Positions 8,956 to 17,371 of a DNA stretch of 64,000 bases are shown here, piece after piece. Position numbers and translations under genes: made by a program. Below the pieces are notes generated by a model. The model did not search any database and was not told the origin of the DNA. It saw only the letters and a list, made by a program, of their open reading frames with translations. Origin of the DNA: Alicyclobacillus sacchari (GTDB lineage: Bacteria; Bacillota; Bacilli; Alicyclobacillales; Alicyclobacillaceae); contig NZ_SORF01000002.1 in NCBI RefSeq assembly GCF_004366795.1, positions 251,910 to 315,909 on the forward strand, written 5' to 3'. Every line of letters starts with the position of its first letter. Position 1 is the first letter of the stretch.

Positions 8956-10227
8956 TTGGTCAAAGAAAAAAAGGGGCGAGTTTTCACGGTCATCCTGGCG
9001 ACCATGGCTGTCATCTTTACGCTCGCCCTCGTCGTCTATCCGAAAGCAGGCTATGAAGCGGGTATGGAAGGATTGAAAGTCTGTTGGGAGATTATCATCC
9101 CGTCGCTACTCCCGTTTTTCATCGTCTCCGAGTTGTTGTTGGGCTTGGGCGTGGTAAGAGGCTTTGGCGTGTTACTCGAACCTCTCATGCGTCCGTTGTT
9201 CAGCGTTCCTGGCGTTGGCGCGTTCGCCCTGTCCATGGGATTAGCCGCGGGTTACCCGATGGACGCCGTGATCACCGCCCGCTTCCGTGAGACGAACCAA
9301 TGCACAAGAATTGAAGGGGAGCGGTTGCTTGCCTTCACGAACACGGCCGATCCGCTGTTTATGTTTGGCGCGGTCGCGGTCGGTATGTTCAAGTCGCCAG
9401 CCCTGGGCGGTCTGCTCGCTCTGGCACACTATATTTCATCTTTTCTCGTGGGCGTGGCATTTAAGTTTTGGGGCCGCAAGGATCCCACGCATCTGAAAGA
9501 GGTGCAGGAGCGTGGGGAGATCCGCGCCAAAGGCAACATCCTGGTGCGTGCGTTCCACGAAATGTTGGCGGCGCGCGAACAGGATGGTCGTCCTTTTGGC
9601 AAACTGCTGGGCAATGCCGTGAGTGAGTCGGTCCAGACCATTCTCATGATCTCCGGGTTTATTGTGTTTTTCGCGGTGCTCATCGAAATCCTTCACATCA
9701 GCGGCATCATGGCCGTGATCGGATGGCCGGTCGCTCTGATTTACCACGTATTCCACATCCACGGCGGGCTCGTAGGACCGACCCTGGCTGGAGCGCTCGA
9801 ACTGGACATCGGCAGTGCCCAAGCCGCAGCCGTCCATGCGCCGCTGTTGCAGCGCCTCGCCCTTGTCAGCGGCATTATCGCCTGGAGTGGCCTGAGCGTA
9901 CATGCGCAGGTAGCAAGCGTATTAACCAACACCGACATTCGCATGAAACCGTATTTTATCGCGCGTTTTCTACACGCATTTCTTGCCGCGCTCATCACGG
10001 TTGTTCTCTATCTGTCTGGCATGGGTCGCGAAGCCGCACGCGCCATGGCCCCTCTGACAGAGCGCACGGCCGTCATGACGGCGGAAGGAACGCACTCGTT
10101 TTGGCAAATTGCATCGTCTGGCCTATCTCTGTGGTTGATAGGATTGGTCGTCTTGCTTGCGTGCTCGTTTGTCTTCGCAATGGCAAAGCGCCTGCGCATC
10201 ATCCGCTTTTACGCACGCATCAAGTAA
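8956..10227 (+). CDS. ylbJ: Sporulation integral membrane protein YlbJ
   Basis: A polytopic membrane protein of 423 residues with about ten hydrophobic segments and the YlbJ hallmarks IIPSLLPFFIVSELLLGLG, GYPMDAV and FTNTADPLFMFG. YlbJ is made under sigma-E in B. subtilis and is needed for heat-resistant spores; its transport substrate is unknown. I chose the TTG at 8956, 8 nt after AAGGAG; the open frame continues upstream to 8779 across the 5' end of the divergent MazG-like gene and is unlikely to be coding. The terminator at 10288-10320 ends the unit. Confidence 0.9.
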   Translation: MVKEKKGRVFTVILATMAVIFTLALVVYPKAGYEAGMEGLKVCWEIIIPSLLPFFIVSELLLGLGVVRGFGVLLEPLMRPLFSVPGVGAFALSMGLAAGYPMDAVITARFRETNQCTRIEGERLLAFTNTADPLFMFGAVAVGMFKSPALGGLLALAHYISSFLVGVAFKFWGRKDPTHLKEVQERGEIRAKGNILVRAFHEMLAAREQDGRPFGKLLGNAVSESVQTILMISGFIVFFAVLIEILHISGIMAVIGWPVALIYHVFHIHGGLVGPTLAGALELDIGSAQAAAVHAPLLQRLALVSGIIAWSGLSVHAQVASVLTNTDIRMKPYFIARFLHAFLAALITVVLYLSGMGREAARAMAPLTERTAVMTAEGTHSFWQIASSGLSLWLIGLVVLLACSFVFAMAKRLRIIRFYARIK

Positions 10228-10287
10228 TCTGCCAAGCGCACCAAACAACACGTCCAACGCGTTGCACTGAAACAGCATCCGCATACG

Positions 10288-10320
10288 AAACCGGCGCTCA
10301 GGTGACGAGTCGCCGGTTTT
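10288..10320 (+). terminator. Rho-independent terminator after ylbJ
   Basis: Inverted arms AAACCGGCG (10288-10296) and CGCCGGTTT (10311-10319) with a 14-nt loop, followed by a short T run on the plus strand. It lies 60 nt after the ylbJ stop. Confidence 0.65.
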
Positions 10321-10410
10321 CGCATGGCTATTCAAGCGTAAAAAGCGGAACACTTGGACGTAAAGCCACACGCTCAGGATCCGCGTGCGCCAGCGCACCA
10401 TCGCGCAGCG

Positions 10411-10446
10411 AAAGGCGAACCTAGGGAGATTTTCCCCAGGTTCGCC
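10411..10446 (-). terminator. Rho-independent terminator after uppP
   Basis: Arms GGCGAACCT (10414-10422) and AGGTTCGCC (10438-10446), extended by three further pairs across one mismatch, with a TTT tail on the minus strand. With the ylbJ terminator it fills the 245-bp convergent gap (10228-10472), in which I see no gene. Confidence 0.6.
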
Positions 10447-10472
10447 TGCCTGGCCACGGATGCCGTGTATAC

Positions 10473-11282
10473 TTAGTGCAAAAGCGGCGGAAACCAGCGG
10501 TGACCGACCAACTGATCGTATAGAATGAAAGCCGCAATGGCGAACGTGTACACGGCGAACACGCGCATTTTGCAACGCGCCACCAACCACGTCGTCCAGC
10601 GAACGGAAAAATACCCTGCGACCGCCGCCGCCAGTGCGCCCAAAAGCATTTCCCCCCACGGCAAGTTCAACGCCTGCGCAGGTGCCTCGACAATATCATC
10701 CAGCTTGACCAGTGTGCCACCGAGAATCGCCGGGATCGACAACAAGAAGGAAAAACGTGTCGCTGCCATGCGGTCCATTCCGCGCCACAATCCGCCGGCG
10801 ATGGTCAACCCGGAACGGGATAGTGCTGGCAAAATCGCGATGCCCTGCAGTGTGCCGATCCAAAGGCTGTCGGCCAGTGACATCGACGACTCCGTCTTTG
10901 GCCCGGCCTGAATGGAGTCGATCCACCACAAGATGATGCCCGTGACCACGAATTCGAGACCAATCGTCACGCCCGACTCAAACAGGTTGTCAAACCATTC
11001 TTCACACAGTGCTCCAATCACGGCAGTTGGCAGCAACGCCACCAGCACCATCCACGTCACGCGAGACCTCGGATGCTTCCACAACCAAATGACCTCTTTG
11101 CGCATTGCGTATGCCACTGCCGCCAACGTTCCGATGTGCAGAAGCAGGATGAACAAGGTATCCTGTTCCACTTGCACGTGCATCAGTTTTTCAAACAAGA
11201 CAATATGGCCGGAACTGCTGATGGGCAAAAATTCCGTGATCCCTTGCACAATTCCCATGATCACTGCTTGAAGTGCGGTCAT
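10473..11282 (-). CDS. uppP: Undecaprenyl-diphosphatase (BacA/UppP type)
   Basis: Dephosphorylates undecaprenyl diphosphate to recycle the lipid carrier of cell-wall synthesis; this family is linked to bacitracin resistance. 269 residues with about eight membrane segments, the signature GITEFLPISSSGH at 14-26 and a second motif around ALSRSGLTIAGG. The ATG at 11282 has GGAGG 8 nt upstream; the earlier in-frame extension is not needed. It is divergent from the YkvI-like gene and convergent with ylbJ. Confidence 0.94.
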   Translation of the reverse strand: MTALQAVIMGIVQGITEFLPISSSGHIVLFEKLMHVQVEQDTLFILLLHIGTLAAVAYAMRKEVIWLWKHPRSRVTWMVLVALLPTAVIGALCEEWFDNLFESGVTIGLEFVVTGIILWWIDSIQAGPKTESSMSLADSLWIGTLQGIAILPALSRSGLTIAGGLWRGMDRMAATRFSFLLSIPAILGGTLVKLDDIVEAPAQALNLPWGEMLLGALAAAVAGYFSVRWTTWLVARCKMRVFAVYTFAIAAFILYDQLVGHRWFPPLLH

Positions 11283-11458
11283 CCCAACATCCTCCTTGCG
11301 CGCCGCCGCAGCGCGAATGTACGGTCTATTCGGTCCAACCCGCCCAGGCTTGGACACGCAGTAGATGTATATTGGCGGCCCGCTTGGAACATGTCCACGA
11401 GGTCATGATTCTGCGAGTGTGTCCATATACATGCAGAAGGATTTGGGAGGGATGGACA

Positions 11459-12502
11459 ATGCGATCGCGATGGCTGACCTTGCAGGTTGCATGCGTATAC
11501 ATTGGCACGGTCGTAGGTGCGGGCTTTGCTTCGGGGCGGGAAATCTACCAATTTTTCGCGCAGTACGGCATTGTCGCCTACGCATCCATCGGGCTTGTCA
11601 CCCTCCTGTTCGCTTGGCTGGGTTATCGTTTGATGGCCTTGGGCGCAAAACTCGGCGCCCAATCATTTCGCGATCTGACCACCTACGTGTTCCCGCCGCG
11701 GCTTGCACAGGCGATGGACGGCGTGGTTTTGATGATGTTGTTTGGCACAACCGTGGCCATGCTCGCAGGCACAGGAGAACTGTTTCGCGAACGCCTTGGC
11801 CTGCCGTTTTCGTTCGGCGTGGCAGTTGGCATCGTGGTCACGATGTGGACGATGATGTTTGGCATGAATGGGTTGCTGAAAGTCAATAGCTTTATCGTAC
11901 CGTCGCTGACGGCGTTTGTCCTGTTTGTCACGCTACACACTGCCATGTACGGAGACGGCTTTGCACATGCGTTGCACCCACCGGGAATCGCGAACCAATT
12001 CGGGCTGCCGGTATGGGTAAACGCACTGCTGTACGCCGCGTTGAACATCGGTTTGTCCATTGGAGTACTCGTTCCGTTAGGGGGCCAAATCCGCTCCCGC
12101 AAAGTGCTCTCGCAAGGAGCCCTGCTTGGGGCACTTGGATTAGGCGGTCTACTTGCCTGTGTCGCCTTCTGCCTGTTCGCCTACATGCCCGGGATTCGTG
12201 CATACGCCATTCCGATGGGCTATATTGCCGCGCAGTTTCCGACATGGCTGACAGCCCTGTTCATCGCCGTCCTCTTTGGGGAAATATACTCGACTCTCGT
12301 CGGCAACATCTACAGCATGGCGGCCACCATCGCGCGATCGCGCCGTCAAGTATTGCTGGCAAGTCTTGTCACGCTTGTCGTGGCAGGACTGTTGAGCCAC
12401 TTCGGCTTCCGCGCCATCGTTGCATATGCGTATACCGCATTCGGCTGGATCTCGCTCTGGTTCTTGACCATGCTGATCATTGCGCGTGTGCGATTGCGGT
12501 AA
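11459..12502 (+). CDS. ykvI: YkvI-type multi-pass membrane transporter
   Basis: 347 residues and about ten hydrophobic segments. The N-terminal GTVVGAGFASGREIYQFF is the hallmark of YkvI-like proteins, which are related to the APC/LeuT-fold amino acid carriers. No substrate can be inferred. The ATG at 11459 follows GGGAGG at 8 nt; the frame remains open upstream through the uppP 5' region, but no ribosome site supports a longer form. yitT follows 81 bp downstream, and the two may form one transcript. Confidence 0.85.
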   Translation: MRSRWLTLQVACVYIGTVVGAGFASGREIYQFFAQYGIVAYASIGLVTLLFAWLGYRLMALGAKLGAQSFRDLTTYVFPPRLAQAMDGVVLMMLFGTTVAMLAGTGELFRERLGLPFSFGVAVGIVVTMWTMMFGMNGLLKVNSFIVPSLTAFVLFVTLHTAMYGDGFAHALHPPGIANQFGLPVWVNALLYAALNIGLSIGVLVPLGGQIRSRKVLSQGALLGALGLGGLLACVAFCLFAYMPGIRAYAIPMGYIAAQFPTWLTALFIAVLFGEIYSTLVGNIYSMAATIARSRRQVLLASLVTLVVAGLLSHFGFRAIVAYAYTAFGWISLWFLTMLIIARVRLR

Positions 12503-12583
12503 ATTGCCCCAAACCCGTATAATACCATGGAACTCGGGTGACATTGTCTCGGTGACGAGCGATGTATCAAAGGAGTCCAGAGG

Positions 12584-13456
12584 ATGGTTCAAAAATCGAT
12601 CCAATGGTTCATGATTGTCCTTGGCGCATTCATTTATTCCCTAGGTCTTAATGGCTTTCTTGTCGCCAACCACCTCGCGGAAGGCGGCTTCGTCGGTGTC
12701 TCGTTGCTGCTCTTGTACAAGTTGCATATTCAGGTTGGCGTGTCGTTCTTCATCTTGAACATTCCGTTGCTCATCGTCGCGTGGCGCTTGTTCGGGCATG
12801 AATTCGTCCTCAAAACGGCACTCGGGGTCATTGGTGTGTCGGTATTTAGTGAAGCGACGAGGCGTCTCCAAGTGCCGACACACGACCCACTACTCGCCGC
12901 GCTCTACGCCGGCGTGATTACAGGAATTGGCCTTGGCCTCATCTTTCGCACGGGCGGAACGACCGGCGGTTCCGACATCATCGCGCGCATCCTTCGCCAT
13001 TACCGAGGGCTGGGCATGGGCAAAACGCTCTTTGCCATCGACTTTATCGTCATTCTGCTTGTCATGGTGATCATCGGCAAGGAAGTCGCGATGTACTCAT
13101 TGGTCGCGTTGTTTGTGTCAAGCCGCGTGATCGATTTCGTTATTGAAGGGGCTTCGAGTGGACGGGCGGTCATGATTGTGTCGGACAAACACGAGGAAAT
13201 TGCCGACGAAATTCACAAACAGTTGGATCGCGGTACAACGTTACTGCAGGCGCGCGGCGGCTACACGGGCACTGCCCGACAGGTCATCTATTGTGTCGTG
13301 TCGCGCGAAGAAGTGATGCGCGTACAACGAATTATCTCCATGATCGATCCAACTGCGTTCGTGACCGTGAACCCTGTGCACGAAGTGCTCGGAGAAGGCT
13401 TTACATACGACAGCGAACCCTCGTCGATCTCGCGCCGCCGCCGCAAATTGTTTTAA
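12584..13456 (+). CDS. YitT family membrane protein (DUF161 + DUF2179)
   Basis: 290 residues. About six N-terminal membrane segments include a GGTTGGSDI motif, followed from about residue 200 by a soluble DUF2179 domain. The family is widespread in Bacillota and its function is unknown; B. subtilis YpjC belongs to it and lies beside ypjD and dapB. The ATG has an AAAGGAG site upstream. Nothing resembling a plus-strand terminator follows directly; the hairpin at 13505-13534 is polarised for the minus strand. Confidence 0.85.
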   Translation: MVQKSIQWFMIVLGAFIYSLGLNGFLVANHLAEGGFVGVSLLLLYKLHIQVGVSFFILNIPLLIVAWRLFGHEFVLKTALGVIGVSVFSEATRRLQVPTHDPLLAALYAGVITGIGLGLIFRTGGTTGGSDIIARILRHYRGLGMGKTLFAIDFIVILLVMVIIGKEVAMYSLVALFVSSRVIDFVIEGASSGRAVMIVSDKHEEIADEIHKQLDRGTTLLQARGGYTGTARQVIYCVVSREEVMRVQRIISMIDPTAFVTVNPVHEVLGEGFTYDSEPSSISRRRRKLF

Positions 13457-13504
13457 CAAGTAGCTGTAGCGTCAGCCGTTCGCAGCAAGTGCCGGATGAT
13501 CACG

Positions 13505-13534
13505 AAAAAGGTGTCCAGCTGCCGCCGGACACCT
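13505..13534 (-). terminator. Rho-independent terminator after ypiB
   Basis: Arms AGGTGTCC (13509-13516) and GGACACCT (13527-13534), 10-nt loop, and TTTTT on the minus strand. It sits in the convergent yitT/ypiB gap. Confidence 0.75.
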
Positions 13535-13566
13535 GCATGGCACGGATGTCGTTTTATCACAATACG

Positions 13567-14139
13567 TTAAAAAGATGTAGCGGCTGTCAGCTCGCCTTGG
13601 TCAAAAGCGATGAGGCGCTGGCTTGCGATGAGAAACGCCGCCCGGTCGCCAGAGTCCAGCGCGTCGTCGACTGCGCGCATTAATTCCTCCCGGCGGTGTG
13701 CGCGCAAGGCCTGGTCAATGACCCACTCGGCCTGCAAGGACAGCATTTCGCGAATCGCCGGGTCCATGTCGGTGCGCACAGGTTCTTCGAGAACCGACGC
13801 AAACTCAGGGCAGGATGAACGGTCTTTGAAGAATAGTCCTACATAGATGTCTTCATCTGGGTGCTGATACAGATCCATAAACGCCTGTTCTACGTCGGTT
13901 GTCACCGGCTTATTGCGGCGATAGTAGCGGAAAGGAGCGACATGCACACACGTTGTCGAGACGACGATGACGCGCGAAAAGTGACGGAAGTTATCGACGA
14001 AATGAACGCGTTGCAACACGTTTTCACGCGTCATCATATAGCGCAGCAGCATTTCCGCCTCACGACTTTGCAAATCGTAATTGGCCAGAAACCAGCGCAG
14101 AAAATGTTTCTTTTCAGCAACGGTCACGATGGTTCCCAT
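13567..14139 (-). CDS. ypiB: YpiB family protein (UPF0302)
   Basis: 190 residues resembling B. subtilis YpiB: an N-terminal EKKHFLRWFL, then YMMTRENVLQRVHFVDN and a Cys/Phe-rich core, ending in helical hairpins with DALDSGDRAAF. The function is not established; in B. subtilis ypiB lies between the aro genes and the cytochrome bc genes. I prefer the ATG at 14139, 9 nt after GGAGG, to the ATG at 14145 (3 nt). A dedicated terminator follows. Confidence 0.85.
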   Translation of the reverse strand: MGTIVTVAEKKHFLRWFLANYDLQSREAEMLLRYMMTRENVLQRVHFVDNFRHFSRVIVVSTTCVHVAPFRYYRRNKPVTTDVEQAFMDLYQHPDEDIYVGLFFKDRSSCPEFASVLEEPVRTDMDPAIREMLSLQAEWVIDQALRAHRREELMRAVDDALDSGDRAAFLIASQRLIAFDQGELTAATSF

Positions 14140-14292
14140 AGCCATTCTCCTCCCTGCTTCACGAAGTCTCCGAAGCGTCCAGCGAGCAGCACCAGCAAAC
14201 TTAAGAATTGTTTGTTCATTCTATTCGGTGGCTTTGCCTTCTTTTCCTGCACTCGTCGCTTTTTCACGAGTTTGCAAAAGTGCCGTGGCCAT

Positions 14293-15678
14293 TTACGAGC
14301 CGATCCCGGCCGCATGGATACCTCCTCGTCCCCCCCACTCCGCGAGCATGCGGTCGACGTTGGCAGGTATCGGTGCCATCCCACGCGTGGCCAACAACGC
14401 ACGCCACGCCTCGAAATCTCGCCCAAGCGACAAGCCTCGTTCGACCGTCCTGTCGAGGATGCGATAAACGCGCAGTGCCCCGCTGCTCTTCAACTCCGCA
14501 AATTCGGCAATTTGAGCCTCCATGCGGGCATCTGGCAGCATCACGACGATCTCAAAGTTAGGCTGCACAACCAGAGCCGCTTGCTGGTAAGTTAGCTCGT
14601 CTGGCAAATCGGCTTCGTCCTGTGTTAGTAATTCTTGACCGAGTTTCGTGATTTGAAACCATCGCTCCCCCGATTCGTCATCATATCCAAGTCTCGCCAC
14701 GCCCAGGTGGATTAACATCTTCACGATTCGCTTATCCCACACGTCCTTCGGTTCGTCGTAATAGAAGGCTTTCACCTGCGGTGCACAAACCGCGTACAGG
14801 GAGGCGCTTGAAGTCCAGTCGTCCGCCAGCAGCAAGATGGTCGCGATGATATCGTAGAGGCGCGGGATGGGACGCCGATACGTCCGCATATAAAACTGCA
14901 ACAGCCTTCGCAATTGTGCCTTGCGTCCCAGCGAGAGAAAATCGGACAGGCGAGCGGGATCGACGGTCAACCGTTCATCTTGGCGCTCGACGACCATCCC
15001 TTCGTCATAGGCGAAGTCGTACAGCAGCGCGAGGCGATCCGGGTAATCGTACGTGCGGCGCCCATAGCCAAACCGCCATTGTGGCAGCTCGGTGGGCTCC
15101 TCGACCTCAAAGAGTTCCATCAACTGTAGCACGTGCCGTTTATACATGGCTCCGCTCGCCGTCAATCGCACGTCGCGCTGTTGCACGTACTGTAACAAGG
15201 TGTGCAGATCGTTGAGCGCCGCCATTCCTTCATCCACTTGCACGAGCGGATCGTCCCCACGTACCTGAATCTCACCGCGCCAGTGGCGATGGAAATGTTC
15301 CCGCAAAGCGATTTGCATATCCTTGGGGACGATGTAACTGTGCCGACGCGGAGAGTCGTTTTGCAAAAACAACCAGCCTTGCGATAAAGCCCGCTTGAGA
15401 CAGTGGGATGTATCGTCGCCAGCAAACGCCAGGAGATATTCCATTTCCTCCTTGGCAAACGTGTTGCGTCTATGCAAGGCGATCCGCCTGAGCGAAACGC
15501 CCCATTCTTCGTGCCACCTGTCGAATTGTTCGGCCAGACATAGAGGATTTCGCAGCGACTCCAAAATCGACTGCACGAGATCGAGCTTCGAGTACATCGT
15601 GCACGATAGCTGCAAGCTCCGGGCAATGGCTTGCAACGTTGAAATGGAAGCATGATTTAGGCACTCACTCAGTCGCAT
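14293..15678 (-). CDS. Helicase-associated protein with Helicase_C_3 (XPB/Ssl2 N-terminal-like) domain
   Basis: 461 residues. The C-terminal part, with ALVVQPNFEIVVMLPD, a Leu/Arg-rich middle and IPANVDRMLAEW, fits the Helicase_C_3 family found next to XPB helicases, for example in mycobacteria. Residues 1-300 are helical with winged-helix-like stretches. Its ATG overlaps the end of the XPB gene by 10 nt, so the two proteins are almost certainly made together and probably interact (inference). No nuclease motif is visible. I know of no characterised function for this partner in Bacillota. Confidence 0.8.
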   Translation of the reverse strand: MRLSECLNHASISTLQAIARSLQLSCTMYSKLDLVQSILESLRNPLCLAEQFDRWHEEWGVSLRRIALHRRNTFAKEEMEYLLAFAGDDTSHCLKRALSQGWLFLQNDSPRRHSYIVPKDMQIALREHFHRHWRGEIQVRGDDPLVQVDEGMAALNDLHTLLQYVQQRDVRLTASGAMYKRHVLQLMELFEVEEPTELPQWRFGYGRRTYDYPDRLALLYDFAYDEGMVVERQDERLTVDPARLSDFLSLGRKAQLRRLLQFYMRTYRRPIPRLYDIIATILLLADDWTSSASLYAVCAPQVKAFYYDEPKDVWDKRIVKMLIHLGVARLGYDDESGERWFQITKLGQELLTQDEADLPDELTYQQAALVVQPNFEIVVMLPDARMEAQIAEFAELKSSGALRVYRILDRTVERGLSLGRDFEAWRALLATRGMAPIPANVDRMLAEWGGRGGIHAAGIGS

Positions 15679-17147
15679 AGGCTCCAGCCTCCCTTGTACA
15701 GTTCATCGATCGCGAGAATTTCATAGCTGTATCCTTGTTCAACTAGGTAACTCTGACGGTGAAAAGCGCGTTTGACCTCCACCGTGTCATCGCTCACAAG
15801 AGAGTAGAACACCGCCCGCTTGCCGTTCGGACGGAGAATCCGTCCAAGCCGTTGCGCCTCTTCCTGACGAGAACCAAATAAGCCCGATATTTGTACAGCG
15901 ACCGTCGCCGCTGGCAGGTCGATGGCCACATTCGCCACCCTTGAGACGATCAGGACAGGCATACGACCCGCGCGAAATTCGCCATAAAGGCGCAGGCGTT
16001 CGGCAGCGGGGGTGCGTCCATCAATGATGGGGGCGCACAGTCGCTTCGCAAGATCGTGCAGCGGGGACGTGTAATACCCCATCACCAAGGTGCGCTCTCC
16101 ACGATGCCGCGCACAGATCTGCTCGACGGCTTCCAACTTGCACGCATTTTGTGCCGCAATTCGATGCTTGTCCGCCGCACTGCCTCGTTCATAGTCCTGC
16201 CTTTCGCGCCCCGCAAGTGGCACCCGGACTTCGAAGCAACGGACTGGCGCCAGATGTCCTGCCTCGGTCAGATCGCGCGCTTGCATCTGAAACACAACAG
16301 GTCCAACGAGTGAGAGCACATCCCCGGCGCGGCCGTCTTCCCGAACGAGCGTCGCACTCAGCCCAAGCTTGCGCGTGCCAGCAAGTTCGGCTGTCAAGCG
16401 GAACCATCTGGCTGGCAGCGCGTGCACTTCGTCGTAAATCACCAATCCGAAACTCCGTTGCCGATAGCTGTCCAAGCGACGCATCTGTCCTCGCCGATCG
16501 CGCGCGACCAGGCGTGCATACGTGGCGATCGCGACGGGTTTGTTTGGCTCATCGGCGTGCACGTCGAGATCGCGCTCGGAGAGCGTTGTCCACGCAAGCA
16601 GGTGTTGCTTCCACTGCGCACATGCGGCTTCATTCGGCGCTAGAATCAACGCTGGCATGCGCAAGGCCGCGAGAATCGCCGTGCCAACCACCGTCTTACC
16701 AGCGCCACAGGGCATTGCGATCACGCCGTTTGCCGGGCCGCTGCAAAATGCCTCAACGGCCCGCTGCTGGTATGCACGCAGTTGTTTGTCCTGGCGCAAA
16801 GCGATCGCGACATCGCCCGGAGATGCCGTCATCGCAGCGGTGAGTGCAGGCGCTGCGACCGATCCCGCCGCCATTTCCGCGATAATGGTGCGTTGCACCT
16901 GAATCGGTACGGGGGCCTGGGCAATCTGGCGCAGGTACCGCAGTACTTCGACGGCGGATCGGCCGCTGCGAGCCAGTTCTCGCAACCGCAAAGGAGAAAG
17001 TTGGTAGACGGTTACATCGTCGAACACCTGAATGGGTTGGGCAAAATCGTCCATCGCGATGGGCAAAACGTCAACCTCCAATCGGCCTGCAGGATCAGCC
17101 GAACGGGAGACGTACAATCGACCATCCGCCTGCGGATAGACAACCAT
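15669..17147 (-). CDS. XPB/Ssl2-type superfamily 2 DNA helicase
   Basis: 492 residues. Walker A MPCGAGKT (145-152), a DEVH box (239-242), the XPB-specific RED motif in ATLVREDGR (269-271) and motif VI QRLGRILRPNGK near 435. The N-terminal 110 residues resemble the bacterial XPB damage-recognition-like region. XPB enzymes unwind DNA 3'-5' in nucleotide excision repair and transcription in eukaryotes and archaea; bacterial members are translocases of uncertain role. The ATG follows AGGAGG at 5-6 nt and has its own promoter at 17173-17201. The partner gene overlaps its 3' end. Confidence 0.92.
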   Translation of the reverse strand: MVVYPQADGRLYVSRSADPAGRLEVDVLPIAMDDFAQPIQVFDDVTVYQLSPLRLRELARSGRSAVEVLRYLRQIAQAPVPIQVQRTIIAEMAAGSVAAPALTAAMTASPGDVAIALRQDKQLRAYQQRAVEAFCSGPANGVIAMPCGAGKTVVGTAILAALRMPALILAPNEAACAQWKQHLLAWTTLSERDLDVHADEPNKPVAIATYARLVARDRRGQMRRLDSYRQRSFGLVIYDEVHALPARWFRLTAELAGTRKLGLSATLVREDGRAGDVLSLVGPVVFQMQARDLTEAGHLAPVRCFEVRVPLAGRERQDYERGSAADKHRIAAQNACKLEAVEQICARHRGERTLVMGYYTSPLHDLAKRLCAPIIDGRTPAAERLRLYGEFRAGRMPVLIVSRVANVAIDLPAATVAVQISGLFGSRQEEAQRLGRILRPNGKRAVFYSLVSDDTVEVKRAFHRQSYLVEQGYSYEILAIDELYKGGWSLCD

Positions 17148-17172
17148 GTCATCCTCCTGGTCATATTTGGAC

Positions 17173-17201
17173 TGTATACAAGCTTAGGATTTTGCAAACA
17201 A
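17173..17201 (-). promoter_or_regulatory. Predicted sigma-A promoter of the XPB helicase gene
   Basis: -35 TTGTTT (17201-17196), 17-bp spacer, -10 TATACA (17178-17173). Transcription would begin about 20 nt upstream of the helicase ATG. It lies beyond the terminator at 17226-17259, so the helicase does not depend on read-through. Confidence 0.5.
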
Positions 17202-17225
17202 GAAGATGTATGCATCCGTGGGGAC

Positions 17226-17259
17226 AAAAAAAAGGGGGAATCCGCTTTCACGGATTCCC
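17226..17259 (-). terminator. Strong Rho-independent terminator between tyrA and the XPB gene
   Basis: Perfect 9-bp arms GGGAATCCG and CGGATTCCC (17236-17244, 17251-17259), a 6-nt loop and eight T on the minus strand. It ends transcripts coming from the trp-aro-tyrA block and also any RNA started at the promoter at 17318-17346. Confidence 0.88.
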
Positions 17260-17310
17260 AAACAGGAGATTCTGCTAGGAGTGGAGAGAAATCAGAACAT
17301 AACACCCTTC
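17226..17310 (-). ncRNA. Candidate small RNA, catabolite-controlled
   Basis: About 85 nt from the predicted start near 17310 to the terminator T run. It would hold a 5' hairpin with stem UUCUG/CAGAA (17297-17293 and 17274-17270) and an 18-nt, almost purely pyrimidine loop containing CUCUCC and ACUCCU. A single-stranded UCUCCU linker follows, then the terminator. The C/U-rich segments are complementary to Shine-Dalgarno sequences, as in known Gram-positive regulatory RNAs such as RsaE/RoxS. No convincing open reading frame lies within it. It could instead be an untranslated leader with an attenuator for the helicase gene, or part of the tyrA 3' end. Confidence 0.5.
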
Positions 17311-17317
17311 GGCTATA

Positions 17318-17346
17318 AGAATACACCCGTCTGTAAACGCTGTCAA
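17318..17346 (-). promoter_or_regulatory. Predicted strong sigma-A promoter with overlapping cre site
   Basis: -35 TTGACA (17346-17341, consensus), 17-bp spacer, -10 TATTCT (17323-17318). The plus-strand sequence TGTAAACGCTGTCA at 17332-17345 fits the cre consensus TGWAANCGNTNWCA at every position and covers most of the -35 element, a placement from which CcpA would repress. CcpA is encoded at 62328-63308. Confidence 0.65.
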
Positions 17347-17371
17347 TACCACATTTACAGCGTTTTTTCAG

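Noticed and set aside
14124..14426. Minus-strand frame ending in a 31-residue hydrophobic peptide (MNKQFLSLLVLLAGRF...) overlapping the ypiB start
   Set aside because: The ATG has no ribosome site at usable distance and the frame runs into the ypiB start region; more likely 5' leader of ypiB or chance.
17147..17310. Known riboswitch or T-box in front of the XPB gene
   Set aside because: No T-box sequence, no conserved riboswitch core that I recognise, and a separate promoter lies after the terminator.
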